DNA of 64,000 nucleotides, from NCBI GenBank assembly GCA_051294375.1, contig CM119269.1, forward strand, positions 22,679,808 through 22,743,807, read 5' to 3'. This DNA is from Paraspadella gotoi (Eukaryota > Chaetognatha). The notes beneath the pieces are model-generated. The model was not told the DNA's origin. It made no database searches and saw nothing but the letters and a program-made list of their open reading frames with translations. Shown in pieces: positions 20,699 to 31,523 of this stretch (positions are counted from its first letter, which is position 1; each line of letters opens with the position of its first letter). The position numbers were made by a program, and so were the translations under genes.

Positions 20699-23600
20699 AT
20701 TTCTCTCTCTCTCTCTCTCCCTCTCTCTCTCCTTTTAACACAGAATCACAAAATAGAATTTGAAAAAAAAAATCAATTAAATAAGTAGAATTAAATGTTT
20801 TCATCACTATTTAGTGTAGCCAAATGTATTAAATAAGTAGAATTAAATGTTTTCATCACTATTTAGTGTAGCTAAATGTATTTTACCACTAATAAATGTT
20901 CCCTCCTTTCAGCGAAATTCAGCTCACAGATACTAAAACTGTAACAATAAATCTATTTTCGTGTCGGTTACCTTCAATCATCGATTAAAAAAAAAAACAA
21001 TTCACTCTTACTGTAACAGTACAGCGCATCGAGCAGGATGCGACCCTACCCCTTTTCCTTGTAGCTAAAAATATCACGTAAAATGTCACAAAAAAATGTC
21101 ACAACGTGTCACAGGAGCACGGCCTCACACTTCCCCCGATCGAAGCGGCGGAAAAAACAGAGAGTTCTCCGTCGCCGATTCAGGTATTGAATGTTTATTA
21201 ATAGTGAACACGAAATAATTAATAATAATTATCATTTAATTAATTATCGATTATCTAAAATCCATAATCAATTTTGAATTCTTACATTTCTTAAGGACGG
21301 GTCCACAGATCATGTGTTGCATTGGCGTAAAAGTCTTTCGCTGTGAAAAATTTTAATTAGCTGGTCAACAATTGAATATCGTTTCAGCACAAAAACTTTA
21401 GTCAAAACAAGTAGTTGAAATTAGTTATTCTCTCTTTTTCTCACTCAATCACATTTCCACTTTTCGGACGACGACCACGAATTTCATGAAAAGCGCCCCT
21501 CTACTGTTCCTTAATTTCGTAAGCTTAATTTAAAAAAATTATAATATTTAACCTTAATGCTAATTTCATACAAAATCTTTGAGCTTCCCCGTGAGCCAAA
21601 TCCGATGATGCGAAAAAAAAATTAATTATACGTAAACTAGTTGCTCAGTTGCTCACCCTTCTGAGAGTATCTATATCGTAGGATTTAATGCGTCTTTAGA
21701 GATCAAGAACTGGAGGTAAGCAAAAGGCAAGCATCGGTTAACGATAGTAACAACAATGACCTCTCAGGTAAGCTCGGTTTAGCCACTATTCAAATAACAT
21801 GAAACCGTAATAATAAACTCTAAACATATAAACCAATAACCATATATATAAAAACCCCGACGATGGCCAACTAACTTTAATGCGATCTGTATGAAATAGA
21901 ATCATGATTAATCAGAGCAATGAAATAACAATAAACTGTATTGTTTATAGACAAATATTGATTGTTTATATTTTTAAACAGTTTTACAAAAGGCGAATAA
22001 GAACGACGGATCACGACAAGAGTTTATGTCCAACAAAGCCACTACCAAAAACTCGGCATCGCTAGAAAAAATTCTTCTACATGAAGCAAAAAACCTTATC
22101 CAAAAGCAGCTTTAATTTTTTACCATTACAAAAGTCGAATGCTCATAACAACTTTGGTTTCTGCTTACAAACCTTTCTAGTTCTAAATCACTAAAAGAAA
22201 AAAAATAAGATTTTACAGGTTGGAACCTCATGATAGCTAAGGAATATTCCTTCTTCTCAAAATGATTTTTCTTGAAAAATAAAGGTAAAAAACTGGTCAC
22301 TTTATCGAGCTTAAACTACTAATTTTTACCAATTGTCCTGCCATAAGCACTCGTCTTTCTTTAGTTTTTCAATATAGCACAAGCTAATTATAGGCAGTGA
22401 AAACTGAAAAGACATCTTTGTCTTGCCAATAATCTTTTGGCACAAAAAAGCAGTCTTGAAAATTGCTTAGTCAGCCAGCTAGAATTATTTCAATAAAGGC
22501 TGGAGCATCATTCTCTCAGGAACCAAAAGGTTTATGGACTTAATAGTGAAAAAAAAAACACCAATAAATCTGTAACACTGCCTTAAAAACTTAATACAAA
22601 ATCGTTCATTGCACTCGATTCGCCGACAATTTGGCGATTTTATCATCTTTGTGAGAAAATAGATTTGAAGTTGTTAATGATAATTGAGAAAAATAAAATT
22701 TATACCCAAAAAACGTCAGGTAGATTTTAAAAAATCTGAGTAAGTCTATCTCAACTCAGTAAATCTGAGTAAATCTGAGTAAATCTGAGTAAGTCTATCT
22801 TAACTCAGTAAAGTACGACAGTGGTTTCTTTCGTATCATCGCATTTGACTCCCTAAACCTAATCACAAACTTTTAAACTCCAAATTCTTTCTCCTTAATC
22901 ATCTTAAACCGAATCGTCAACTTATTTTCTTAAACTTAATCTTTAACCGGAATTCCAAACCTTAACTTCTAATCCAAACTAATTAGCTTATCCCCCCTCC
23001 CAAAAAATTAAATGTAAAAATAAATAAATAAACCACGTAGAAAAAAGATATTAAAAAAAATATAAATAAAACGGTAATATTTTAATTATCGTTAAATATT
23101 ATAAAATCTACAAAGATACTAGAAATATAATAATAAAGTAGGTTATTTTCGCAATTCTGTAGCAAGTCTGGATTTTTAAATACCACATATAAACTGGGGG
23201 GCTCTTTTAGTGAAAATACATCTACATATATTTCCATATATTTTTTTCCAGTCAATTCCACATCCCCCCTCAAACCAATTCCACCTCCACCTGACAAACC
23301 TCCCTTTCCTCCCCAGGACCCCGTCGACCTCGAAGCCCCTCCGGCCGTCCCCCTCCACGACGCCGCCCTCGACGACAGCGTGGCGTCGCTGGAGGATCGA
23401 GCGGCCGGGCGTCGGTCGCCGACGCGGGCCGACTCGGTCGAGACTCCTCCCTTGGAAGTGGCCGCGGCCAAAAAGTCCGCCGCCGCCAAACCGCCCGTCG
23501 AGTTGCCGCCCGTGAAGAAGGCCGCTGTGGCCTATGACGAAGACGTCGTCAATGATAAGAGGTGATGATGATGATGATGATGACTAAGACGTCGTTAATG

Positions 23601-24165
23601 ATAAGAGGTGATGATGATGATGATGATGATGTTTTTGACAGTTTTGGTGATAACAATGACATAATGGTGATGATGATGACAGCTGTAATGACAATGATTT
23701 CAGTTGTGATGGTAACGATGGTGATAGTGATGAAAATGATGGCAGTGGCGATTATAAGGTAAATGGTGATGACAATGATGTCGACAGTAGTGAGGATAAT
23801 GACGGTGTTTGCGACAGTAGTGATGATAGTGATGCTGATGATGAAAGTTACGGTGGTGATGATGATGATGATGATGATGATAACGATGACAATAACGGTG
23901 ACAATGTTTCAATAACCAAAATGACATCTAAAAAATAGCTCAATATAATGACTATGATACTGACATCAATGTCAAAAGATTGATGATGACAAAGTGCTTT
24001 TTACATCAATGTCAAAAGATTGATGATGACAAAGAACTTTTTACATCAATGTCAATAGATTGATGATGACAAAGTCCTTTTCACTTCAGGTTTTCTGATT
24101 TGTTTGAATCGTTGACTGGCAACTTCTTCACGGACGCATTTGGCAGACATCCACTCATCGCCTGA
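17507..24165 (+). CDS. unrecognised 245-residue protein, 8 exons
   Basis: I do not recognise the family. Exons: 17507-17509 (the ATG alone, then GTAAGT), 18205-18335, 18606-18684, 19048-19119, 20259-20321, 21115-21183, 23317-23561, 24090-24165. Phases agree throughout and the lengths sum to 738 bases. The intron after 18684 would start GC, not GT. The N-terminal third is basic and Gly/Ser/Lys-rich (VEGKSGGGAKSGKG). It is followed by a Gln/Lys-rich, possibly coiled-coil stretch (QQQLLDMKLSSQIAIQQKR, MWDNHKKTFVYKQFQ, KQQQQFRD). The middle is acidic, Pro/Ser-rich and probably disordered, with an Ala/Lys/Pro segment (AAAKKSAAAKPP). The last exon is a short amphipathic tail (FSDLFESLTGNFFTDAFG). 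No signal peptide or membrane segment is visible. GC-rich codon use matches the neighbouring genes. The start rests on the clean ATG|GTAAGT junction and could change with transcript data. Confidence 0.7.
17910..18005. repeat. perfect 47 bp inverted repeat, 2-base loop
   Basis: Bases 17910-17956 (GGTGATTAACATC...TTTTTATTTG) are exactly reverse-complemented at 17959-18005, with only CT between. It lies in the first intron of the 17507 gene. There are no mismatches or bulges, which is unlike a typical microRNA precursor. Confidence 0.97.
18500..18604. repeat. CT-rich tract before splice acceptor
   Basis: CTCTCT run ending in the acceptor CTCTCCAG of exon 3. It doubles as a very long polypyrimidine tract. 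Confidence 0.85.
18770..19040 (+). mobile_element. TIR element with CCTAA-like core
   Basis: Core of CCCTAATCCCTAACC-type repeats, then GAGCGGTTTTGGAAAATGTG and TTGGCCC at the right end, finishing about 8 bases before the acceptor of exon 4 of the 17507 gene. The element makes up most of this 363-base intron, whose donor is the unusual GC. Confidence 0.7.
19280..19365. repeat. (ATT)n microsatellite
   Basis: About 28 ATT units in an intron of the 17507 gene. Confidence 0.95.
19636..19720 (-). mobile_element. SINE fragment
   Basis: AATAAATAAGCTATCTTGCC, CTGACTTTGGACTGGC and AAGCTTTCAATCAAGACT match the SINE copies at 31.7 and 53.9 kb on the same strand. Confidence 0.6.
19850..20000. repeat. 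(GAT)n with GTC/GTT
   Basis: GATGATGAT with TAT and GGT interruptions in an intron. Asp-, Met- or His-only frames are not genes. Confidence 0.9.
20085..20225. repeat. AAAACNAAAC tract
   Basis: AACAAAACCAAAAC-type units in the intron upstream of exon 5 of the 17507 gene. Confidence 0.75.
20375..20740. repeat. pyrimidine tracts (TTTTC)n and (CT)n
   Basis: TTTTCTTTTC units to about 20580, then CTCTCTCTCCCTCTC to 20735. Intronic. A short direct repeat containing AAATGTTTTCATCACTATTT follows at 20784-20882. Confidence 0.85.
22735..22815. repeat. AAATCTGAGT short tandem repeat
   Basis: Units AAATCTGAGTAAGTCTATCT and AACTCAGT repeated. It lies within the 2.1 kb intron between exons 6 and 7 of the 17507 gene (21184-23316), which otherwise holds no feature I can support before 22830. 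Confidence 0.7.
22830..22985 (+). mobile_element. CCTAA-core element relic
   Basis: Diverged CCTAAACCTAATC and CTTAAACTTAATC motifs resemble the core of the inverted-repeat family. The left edge TTTCTTTCGTATCATCGC is only weakly similar to a family end. Confidence 0.35.
23560..23890. repeat. (GAT)n and GATAATGACGGTG repeat
   Basis: Begins at the donor of exon 7 (AAGAG|GTGATGATG) and continues as GATGAT with AACGATGGTGAT variants. Intronic. Confidence 0.85.
23963..24085. repeat. 45 bp tandem repeat x3 ending at acceptor
   Basis: Three copies of ACATCAATGTCAA(A/T)AGATT plus GATGATGACAAAG and a CTTTT(T/C)AC tail. The last copy runs into the splice acceptor TTTTCACTTCAG of the final exon of the 17507 gene. 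Confidence 0.85.
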
Positions 24166-25518
24166 TCGCCATTGGGGTTCTGGGTCTATCGACTGATGGC
24201 CTTATGGGCCATCAGGTGATCAGTTATGGCCCTTTGCTTCATAAACTAATCTACCCTGGGCCCAGTGGGCCCTGTCTCATTAATCGATTCCTTATTTCAA
24301 GTTTTAAATGATCCGCCTGTCGATCATGTGAAAGGCCACGGTGCTATATCATGGAATTGTCGAATTATCTAAGCAGAAGAAGCCATATCTTATGAATTAA
24401 ATACTAAACTAAAAACACTAAAATCTAATAATTTCGATGTTTGCAAACCAAAAGCCATTTTACTAATGAACAACTAACAAGAAGATTAAAATTTCAAGTA
24501 TACTAAAGTTTTATTGACTTTTTTTCTGTTTGGTATAGATTTCTGTCAGAGGATTTTTACTAATAGAAAATGTATTGCTCACTTCTTTTCATTTATTTCA
24601 ACTTCTTTAACAATCTTTAACATTTGTGAATTCGTGAATAACTTTTGAAATAAAAAATTCAAGCATAGTTTTAATTGAAGGTGATGGACCGAAGGAAGTT
24701 GGAAGTGAGCTTAAGGGGATGAAGTACTTAAACTAAGCCCAGTTTGGGTTAGAATTTGAATTCAGCTTGTATATTCAGGCCACTCACTCAAAATTGCGGA
24801 TATTACCAGAATAATTATTAGCAAAATTACCGGCAGGCACTAAGTTGCAATAGCGCTTATCATTATCCGTTAATTATTATATTAATAATAATTTCAAAGT
24901 GTTACAACACAGTGATTTTTTTAACCTGAATATTTTTATACCTATCGTCAGCGGAAAACGAGTCTCCGCCTCCTTTCGATCCAATTAGCCAATTTGGCAA
25001 AGCTATATATATGTAAAACAAACTTTCTACAACTTATTACCTATGCTTAAAGTTTTAACTATAACAATCAACAGTCTCGGCTAACATGATTGCGACATTA
25101 AGAAATTTTTTTAAAACTCTTAATATGTTTATCAAAATAAATTTATTGATACTTTAGATAAAGGCTTGGTGATGGACGGGACAGCCGCGTTTGAGTTGGT
25201 AAATGGACAGTGAACATTTAACACGTAATGGACATTATGAATTAAAGTTCAGGTTTTGCGACTGGCGACACGATTTTGCCAAGGCCTAAGAACAACTACT
25301 GAAACTAGAGCCAATCCTCTGGGCCCCCAAGCCTTTCCTCACAAATTCTTCCATCTGCTGTACAATATCCTGTATCAAGTCTGATGTACTACAATTTACG
25401 GATATGTTTAAAAAAATATTTTTTAATTTATTCTCTTCAAGCTGAAAAAAATAATGAGCGCTGCATTTGCTTTTTTTATTGCACTTTTTTCATTTTGAAT
25501 AAGTTCATGAGCAAAGAA
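24166..25518. other. intergenic between convergent genes, nothing recognised
   Basis: Presumed 3' flanks of two genes that point towards each other. AT-rich, with no open frame or repeat that I can name. It may contain decayed mobile elements. Confidence 0.5.
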
Positions 25519-28500
25519 CTATAATAATTTATACTGAATATACAATCCAGCAAGGCAGCCAAGCAAATTAATAGAAGCCGCAAAGTAGAAAACTATCGTA
25601 AAGCTCCCATATATGTCGACCAACCATCCAGCAAAAGGAAGAACTATAGTGCATACAATTCCTAAGTGATTGATAAAAGGATTTAAGTTAAATTATAATT
25701 GTCCAATTGAAGATACAATTATCTAATCCCAAATCTTTAACCCTAGTAACCAATAACCCAATCATAAATCCTAATGCCTTAATCCCATAATCTCTAATCT
25801 TTAATTAAATACTTAACCCTAACCCTATATCCCTAACCTAAATCCCTAACTAATAAGTCTTAAACTAATCCCAAACCTTAATCCTTAACCTAATTGGTAA
25901 GCTTAAATATAAACCTAATAGGGCACTTATAGAAAATATAGCCCTACTAAAAATTTAAGACCCACCTAGGCAGAATAAGGAGTAAGGCAATACTCTCGCG
26001 TAATTTTCTCGGCCAAAAAGTTCTTGCGCGATTAACAAGATTGCGGTCATGTCTCCACCGGAAATGAAACCAATTGTGCCAGCGACAATGGCAAAGGATA
26101 AGAAGGAAGCGCACAACAAAGGAGCCATCAAATTGATGACCGAAAACCTGAACAAGATGATACAATAGACGCGGTCGGAGAATAAAAGAGACGCTTTACT
26201 TGCCAAGTTACATTATACATGTAAAGATGAAAATCTTTAAAGTTCTTTGCGAAGCGAATGTAAAGTTGAGGATGATTCCGTAGCCTGCGCGACCGAAGAT
26301 GTCCATGACGCCAGAAAGAGAGATGAGAAAAGCCGCATTTTGTTTACTGATGCCTAAAATATAACAAAACAAAACATAAAATAAAACAGGTTGGTTGTTT
26401 TTTTTTTGGGTCATTCCCATCATAACAAGACAGCCCGATTTTCATGCGCTATATCATAAAATTATATAGGGAATTCGGTATATATATAAAAATATAAAGG
26501 ATTATCAGGTCGTTCAATAAATTAAGCAGCCAAGCCTTCTAAATCCAAAGAGTCTATTACAATGGCTATGACTTACCAGATATAACCAACTATAGCCGGT
26601 CCAAGGATAAACGTTTAAAAAAAAATTATGAAATTATTTGGCTCAATATAAAATCATCCATACATCCATTTATTTTTTAAATGACAAGAGAAATTTTACC
26701 AGTATCATGTAATCGTAGCCCTGAAGATAAATTCTTCAAGATAAACTTTTAATTAATTGATACCACCAATGACAATGTGATAATTTTCCATTCACTCAAT
26801 AAATAAGCTACTATGGCAACAGCCGGGTTGCCTGTGATGCCCATTGGGATGGGGCATCTCACTGTTGGCTTTGGGGGCTTCCGACCCTCAGTGACGCCTC
26901 CAGTCACTGGCGCGGTTACCCTAGGACGGTCTCGCTTTGCCAACGCAGAGGGAAGTCGTTAGGACTGTGGATGGAACACTACGCTTGGGATGGTGTGTTC
27001 CCCCTCTGAGCCAATGGGATTGGATGAAGGATGGTGGATGTGAGGCGGTGTGAATATACCGCCACACTATCCAGATTTTGGACAGGCTATTATAGGTCGA
27101 GGACCCCGTCTCTCTTACAAAATGATAACATAGCGGGATTATAATTAATTTAAAAGTTTAAAATTACTTTTTTAACCTTTTTCCAGAGCCAATGAAACGA
27201 TGTAACACATGACGCAGTAAACGGAAATGATGAGACTCGCGTAAACGATGACGAAAGGAAAGAATTTTCGATCTTTTAAAATTCCCAAATCGATCGATTT
27301 GAAAAAGATTAATATTCGATCGGCGAAACTTCTGTCGACTTTTCTATTTTTAGATTCGACATCTTTCGTCGAATTTAGTTTTTTAGAAAATTGTTGGCCG
27401 ATTGGGAGAAAATATTTGGTCAAAGCAAGTTCTTCTTTGATCTGAAGGGAAAGAAAATTTTGTTTATTTTTAAATATATTTATTTTTAAAGGATAAATAC
27501 TATTGATTATAAAAGAATAATTAAATGTACAGAATTTATTTTTTAGTAATATAAGGAAATGACTTGAAGATATTAATAATTTTTATTATTAAAAACATAT
27601 GCAAAAAAATATTTTATCATCAATCCACGAAATAATGATTAAACTTATAGAGCCGCTCCGGGATCACAACATTATAAATATATTTAAAAATATCATATTA
27701 TACAATAATATACTAAATTATATTAAATTTTATTTTATGTCATATCATTATATCATTTTAGATTATTATATTATATTCAAATATCAAAAAACCCAACGTG
27801 CCCTTCTCTCTTACGTCTATCTTATAATTATCCCCGATGGGTCGATACAAAATCGCGCAAATGCACATTTGCAGTTGAATCGATCCGACGTACAACATCG
27901 CAAAAGAGAATTTCACTTCGGTCATGAGAAATTGGATCAACGGAGGAAGAACTATAGTTCCGATTCCAACACCGCAGATGGCGAATCCATTAGCTAATGC
28001 CTGCGTTAATTTTAAAAAGAAAATATATATTAGAATTTATTATTTAGTGAAAAGGTTTGAAGTAGATTTCATAACGATTTATAAATATAAACATAATATA
28101 ATAAATATTAATAAAATCGTTGTGAGATCTACTTTCACTAAATATCCTAACATAACGAAAAAGGAAGGTTAAAAAAACACAATGTGGATCCCTCTATTTC
28201 CAGAAGATTCTCTCCCCATTAGATTATTAGATAAAAAATAAATAGTAATTAAATCTAATACTTATGTAGAATATATTAAACTTTTATAATAATTTTAAAT
28301 TTTTTTTCTAATTTAGGATACTATGGCAAAAGGGGCGCGGGGTATAACACCAACTGGCGTAAGGGCAGCGGACCCTCAATATCCGCTTCCTGACAGGAAT
28401 CCTGTCCCTTTCGTATTTAAACCGGTAGAACCGGGAAATCCGGGGATCGAACCCGGGACGCACAGTTGTAACGTGATGATTTAGTTTGCTCAGCCATTGA

Positions 28501-29656
28501 GACGAGCCTGAGGACAGCAATGAGGCAGCTTTAAGTCTTGCTGCCACACTACCGTAATATCGTAAAACAAGTAATCTTCAATTTTTTCGTAATAAAAATT
28601 GTATTGTTCTTTTGTTTCTAATTCCTCACCCAAATCCTAATTAATTATTATTAATTATTATTATTATAAAATTAATCCCAAACCTTTTATCTAATCTTTA
28701 AACCTTATAACTAAATTCAAAATTTAAGATGATATGGGGTGTTTTAAGAAAATAAGGCCGCTATTGGTTCAACCAACCTTGCGTTTGTCAAAGTAATGAC
28801 TGAGAATAACGAGACTTGGCGTATAGACTAATGCGTTTCCAAATCCTATATAATGTCAGACAAATCTTATCGGTAAAATTACTAATTTGGTTATTATTTT
28901 ATTATGATTATTTATTATAATTTACATTTAACACATTATCATACCAGTTACGGCTCCAAAAGTAAAAAACAATGTGACCCAAGATCTTGAAAAGAAAGAC
29001 ATCAGGCATCCGGCGGCAGAAACGAGTGCCCCTGCAAAGGTCACCCATCTGCAAGAAAATCTTTGCAGCAGAATTCCAGCTACGGGAGCCAATATCATTT
29101 GTAGGCTTCCGGTCGTAGCACCGATCCAAGCCGCCTGAAGATGAACCGTAAAGTGTTAGTAATATTAATTAGTTTGTAATATTTAATAGCTAATGTGCAT
29201 CGATGACAGATTTGTTTTGCTTCAATTAGACAAGAATATAGTTTTCTACTACCAAAGAGGAATACCGTGACTTATCGCCTTTGTGTAATAATCGTAAAAA
29301 GTCTTTCATGTCCAAAATCTATTATTTGAAAAAAGGCTTTTTTATGAGGTTTGTTTACAAATGGAAAAAAACTTTAAAAATTGTTTATATTTACAGACGA
29401 TTTTAGTTAAAATGTTATACTGAATCAAAAATTACAAAATTATAAATTTACCAATTTATAAAATTGGTTATACACATTTAAAATTTAATTTTGAAAAAAA
29501 AAAAAACACCGTCGCCGAAGGACAATTGAATTCCTCCATAATTGCGACCAGAATGATGCCGAACGATTGCAGGACACCAACGCAAATGAAATTGACAATC
29601 GCGCATCCAAAGACGCAAGCCCAGCCCCATCCGCCCTCTAGCGGCTGGTGAAGCAT
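25519..29656 (-). CDS. monocarboxylate-transporter-like MFS protein, copy A
   Basis: Solute carrier of the SLC16/MCT type, expected in a membrane with 12 helices. The substrate cannot be told. Eight exons, in transcript order: 29656-29510, 29134-28945, 28845-28778, 28000-27815, 27441-27177, 26353-26212, 26147-25966, 25661-25519. The lengths total 1323 bases, giving 440 residues, and all phases agree. The N terminus reads MLHQPLEGGWGWACVFGCAI, which fits the family hallmark of a Gly-rich GGWGW start to helix 1. Exon 2 covers helices 2-4 (AAWIGATTGSLQMILAP, LVSAAGCLMSFFSRSW). Exon 3 has SLVILSHYFDKRK followed by ALANGFAICGVGIGT, the usual YF..RR.LA.G.A..G region with Lys for Arg. Exon 5 is the hydrophilic central loop, then FFPFVIVYA. 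Exons 6-8 hold helices 8-12, including GVMDIFGRAGYG and GWLVDIYGSFTIVFYFA. The C-terminal tail is very short. The sister gene at 31524-35666 has the same exon pattern. Confidence 0.9.
25720..25948 (+). mobile_element. TIR element with CCTAA-like core
   Basis: Core CCCTAACCCTATATCCC and CCTAAATCCCTAAC, right end AGGGCACTTATAGAAAATAT followed by AGCCC. It fills most of the 304-base intron between exons 7 and 8 of transporter copy A, ending about 18 bases from the exon-7 donor. Confidence 0.65.
26785..27140 (-). mobile_element. SINE interrupted by a second element
   Basis: CATTCACTCAATAAATAAGC at the left, and ATTTTGGACAGGCTATTATA, GTCGAGGACC and CTCTTACAAAATGATAAC at the right, belong to the SINE family seen intact at 31700-31815. 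The sequence between them (26809-27072) is a separate inverted-repeat element. Confidence 0.6.
26809..27072. mobile_element. MITE-B, terminal inverted repeat element
   Basis: Left end TACTATGGCAAC, right end CCGCCACACTATCC (reverse complement GGATAGTGTGGCGG). GC-richer than its surroundings and without coding capacity. It shares both ends with the element at 28316-28554. It is nested in a SINE within transporter copy A intron 5. Confidence 0.6.
28316..28554. mobile_element. MITE-B with tRNA-like interior
   Basis: Left end GGATACTATGGCAAAAG, right end TTGCTGCCACACTACCG (reverse complement CGGTAGTGTGGCAGCAA), so imperfect terminal inverted repeats of about 15 bases. Inside, on the minus strand, lies an A-box-like TCTCAATGGCTGAGCAAAC and a B-box GGGTTCGATCCCCGG, as in tRNA-derived elements. 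It lies in transporter copy A intron 3. Confidence 0.6.
28610..28762 (+). mobile_element. TIR element with CCTAA-like core, right part
   Basis: Core motifs CCCAAATCCTAATTAA and CTAATCTTTAAACC, then AAGATGATATGGGGTGTTTT and AAGAAAATAAGGCC. The element ends about 17 bases from the splice donor of transporter copy A exon 3. Confidence 0.55.
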
Positions 29657-29848
29657 CTTTGCTGAGATAAAAGAGAAAATAAATTAAAAAAGACAAATGA
29701 ACAGTCGATAGTTTGTTTTTCTTGATTAAATACATTTCACAATCTGTTTAATAAATTATAAATAAATTAAGAAATGCATTCTATTAATTAAAACTCAAGA
29801 CCTCGATAGAAAGTATTTTGATACTTTTTTGGGCGATTGATTAAAAAA

Positions 29849-30364
29849 TTAGGGCCTTATTTTCTCAGAACACCCCATTTCATCTTAATTTCAGAATCGA
29901 GTTAATTTTTTTACTTAAAAATTAGGAAGAAGGGTTAACCATTTGGTTAGGGGTTAGGATTACAGTAAAGTATTAGGGTTAGAGATTAGGCTATAAGTTT
30001 AAAAATATATTTAGTTTAGTATTAAGATTTACAAGGAAATTTGAATTATTACAACAATTTTATTCTTAATAAGTTGCAGACATGTTTCGACTCAGAGATT
30101 TTCGAGTCTTCATCAGCGCTTTGAATATAGTTGTGAATAATGGGACAATTTATGAGTTAAAAGCGCTGATGAAGACTCGAAAATCTCTGAGTCGAAATAT
30201 GTCTGCAACTTATTAATAATAAAATTGTTGTAACAATTCAAATTTCCTTGTAAATCTCTATACAACAACGAAATGAAAGGATATACCATGGATAAGTATT
30301 AAGATTAAAATTAAATTTCGAGATAAAGTAACAGAAATGGGGAGCTCAGGGAAAAGAGAGCCCA
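29849..30364 (-). mobile_element. TIR element with TTAGGG-like core, interrupted
   Basis: Left end AGGGCCTTATTTTCTCAG with ACACCCCATTTCATCTTA, core GGTTAGGGGTTAGGATTA and ATTAGGGTTAGAGATTAGG, right end GGGGAGCTCAGGGAAAAGAG with AGCCC. It lies about 190 bases upstream of the start codon of transporter copy A. A fold-back element (30031-30293) is inserted in it. Confidence 0.75.
30031..30293. mobile_element. fold-back element nested in a TIR element
   Basis: Two arms of about 90 bases (30031-30121 and about 30163-30254) are near-perfect reverse complements, including ACAAGGAAATTTGAATT and GTTTCGACTCAGAGATTTTC. A 3' tail holds ACAACGAAATGAAAGGATA. AGTATTAAGATT flanks it on both sides and occurs once in the uninterrupted relative at 43437-43717, so it looks like a target-site duplication. 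Confidence 0.75.
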
Positions 30365-30564
30365 AACTTTTTGAAGTACCTTTTGTTAAATATTTGGCGC
30401 CACTGTTTTCAAACAATACCGATGGTTATTACAATGGTGCACCATCAAAGTTTGAAAAAGATTTCTGATAAAAAAATTTTTAACTTTAGCCAACATATGG
30501 CAAAATATTTAACAGAGAAAGTATATTCTGTTTTTGTTCTCAGGTTAAGAAAAAAATTTTGAAC

Positions 30565-30667
30565 CGGTTTTTTTTTTTTTTTTTTTTTGCTTTTCTTTCT
30601 CGGTGTTGAAAACTGTTTCTTTTGAGATAGAGAGAGAGAGAGAGAGAAAGAGAAAGAGAGAAAGATT
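30565..30667. repeat. T-run and (GA)n tract
   Basis: An 18-base T run followed by GAGAGA and GAAAGAGA units in the intergenic region between the two transporter genes. The remainder of 30365-31523 is AT-rich and I recognise nothing in it. Confidence 0.8.
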
Positions 30668-31523
30668 AAGATATTCCCAGCTTCTAAAATTCGGAAAACC
30701 TATATTCAAAAATGAGTAAAAATAAATGTACTTTTCGTATTTAAATAAGTATATATAATATATAAGGTATAATGTTTAATACCAAATTTGAAAAAATAAA
30801 CAAAAGGTCAACGATTTTTATCTTTTTATTATAAAATCTTTAAAAATTTTTGATTCAAAAATTAAGAGACTGAATTTAAACTTGAAGATCTAATGAAATC
30901 AAGAGAGATCGAGATCAGAATCAGATGAGATAATAATAATAATGACAACAAAAAAATCTTCTTTTTCTCGACTAATAAAATAAACCGAAATTACTATTTG
31001 AAGTTGCTTAGTTTTCAACTTAGATGACCTGAGACAACTATACTGTCCAAAATTATTGTACTGGCTGTTGACAAATTTAATGAATTATTTAGGATAATGC
31101 TTATTGATAGCGTTTATAATTATTCTAAATTGTTGAAGACGTATTTAAAAATGCCATGTGAACATTGCTGTTTTATTAGTCACGGTTTTGTTATTAAATG
31201 AACACTGTAAGTATTGTTTTAAGATAAAGAGAAAAATACATTTTTTAAACAGTTAGTTTTCGGTTGTAATAAAACAGTAATAAGTTATTGTCAAAAAGTG
31301 TTCAAAGTGTAAATTATAAATCAAATCAAACGTCTAATTTGAAAAAAATATTTGGAAAAAATATGAAAGTTAAAACTGTTCATTGTTCAATGAATTCTGA
31401 TAAAAGTAAATGAATACTATGAATTTTAAATGTCAAATAAAACTAATAATACATTAAAAAAAAAGAAGATAAAAATTAAAATATGAATAGTTATTAACAC
31501 AGTCTAAATGGCCAAAATTGTCA

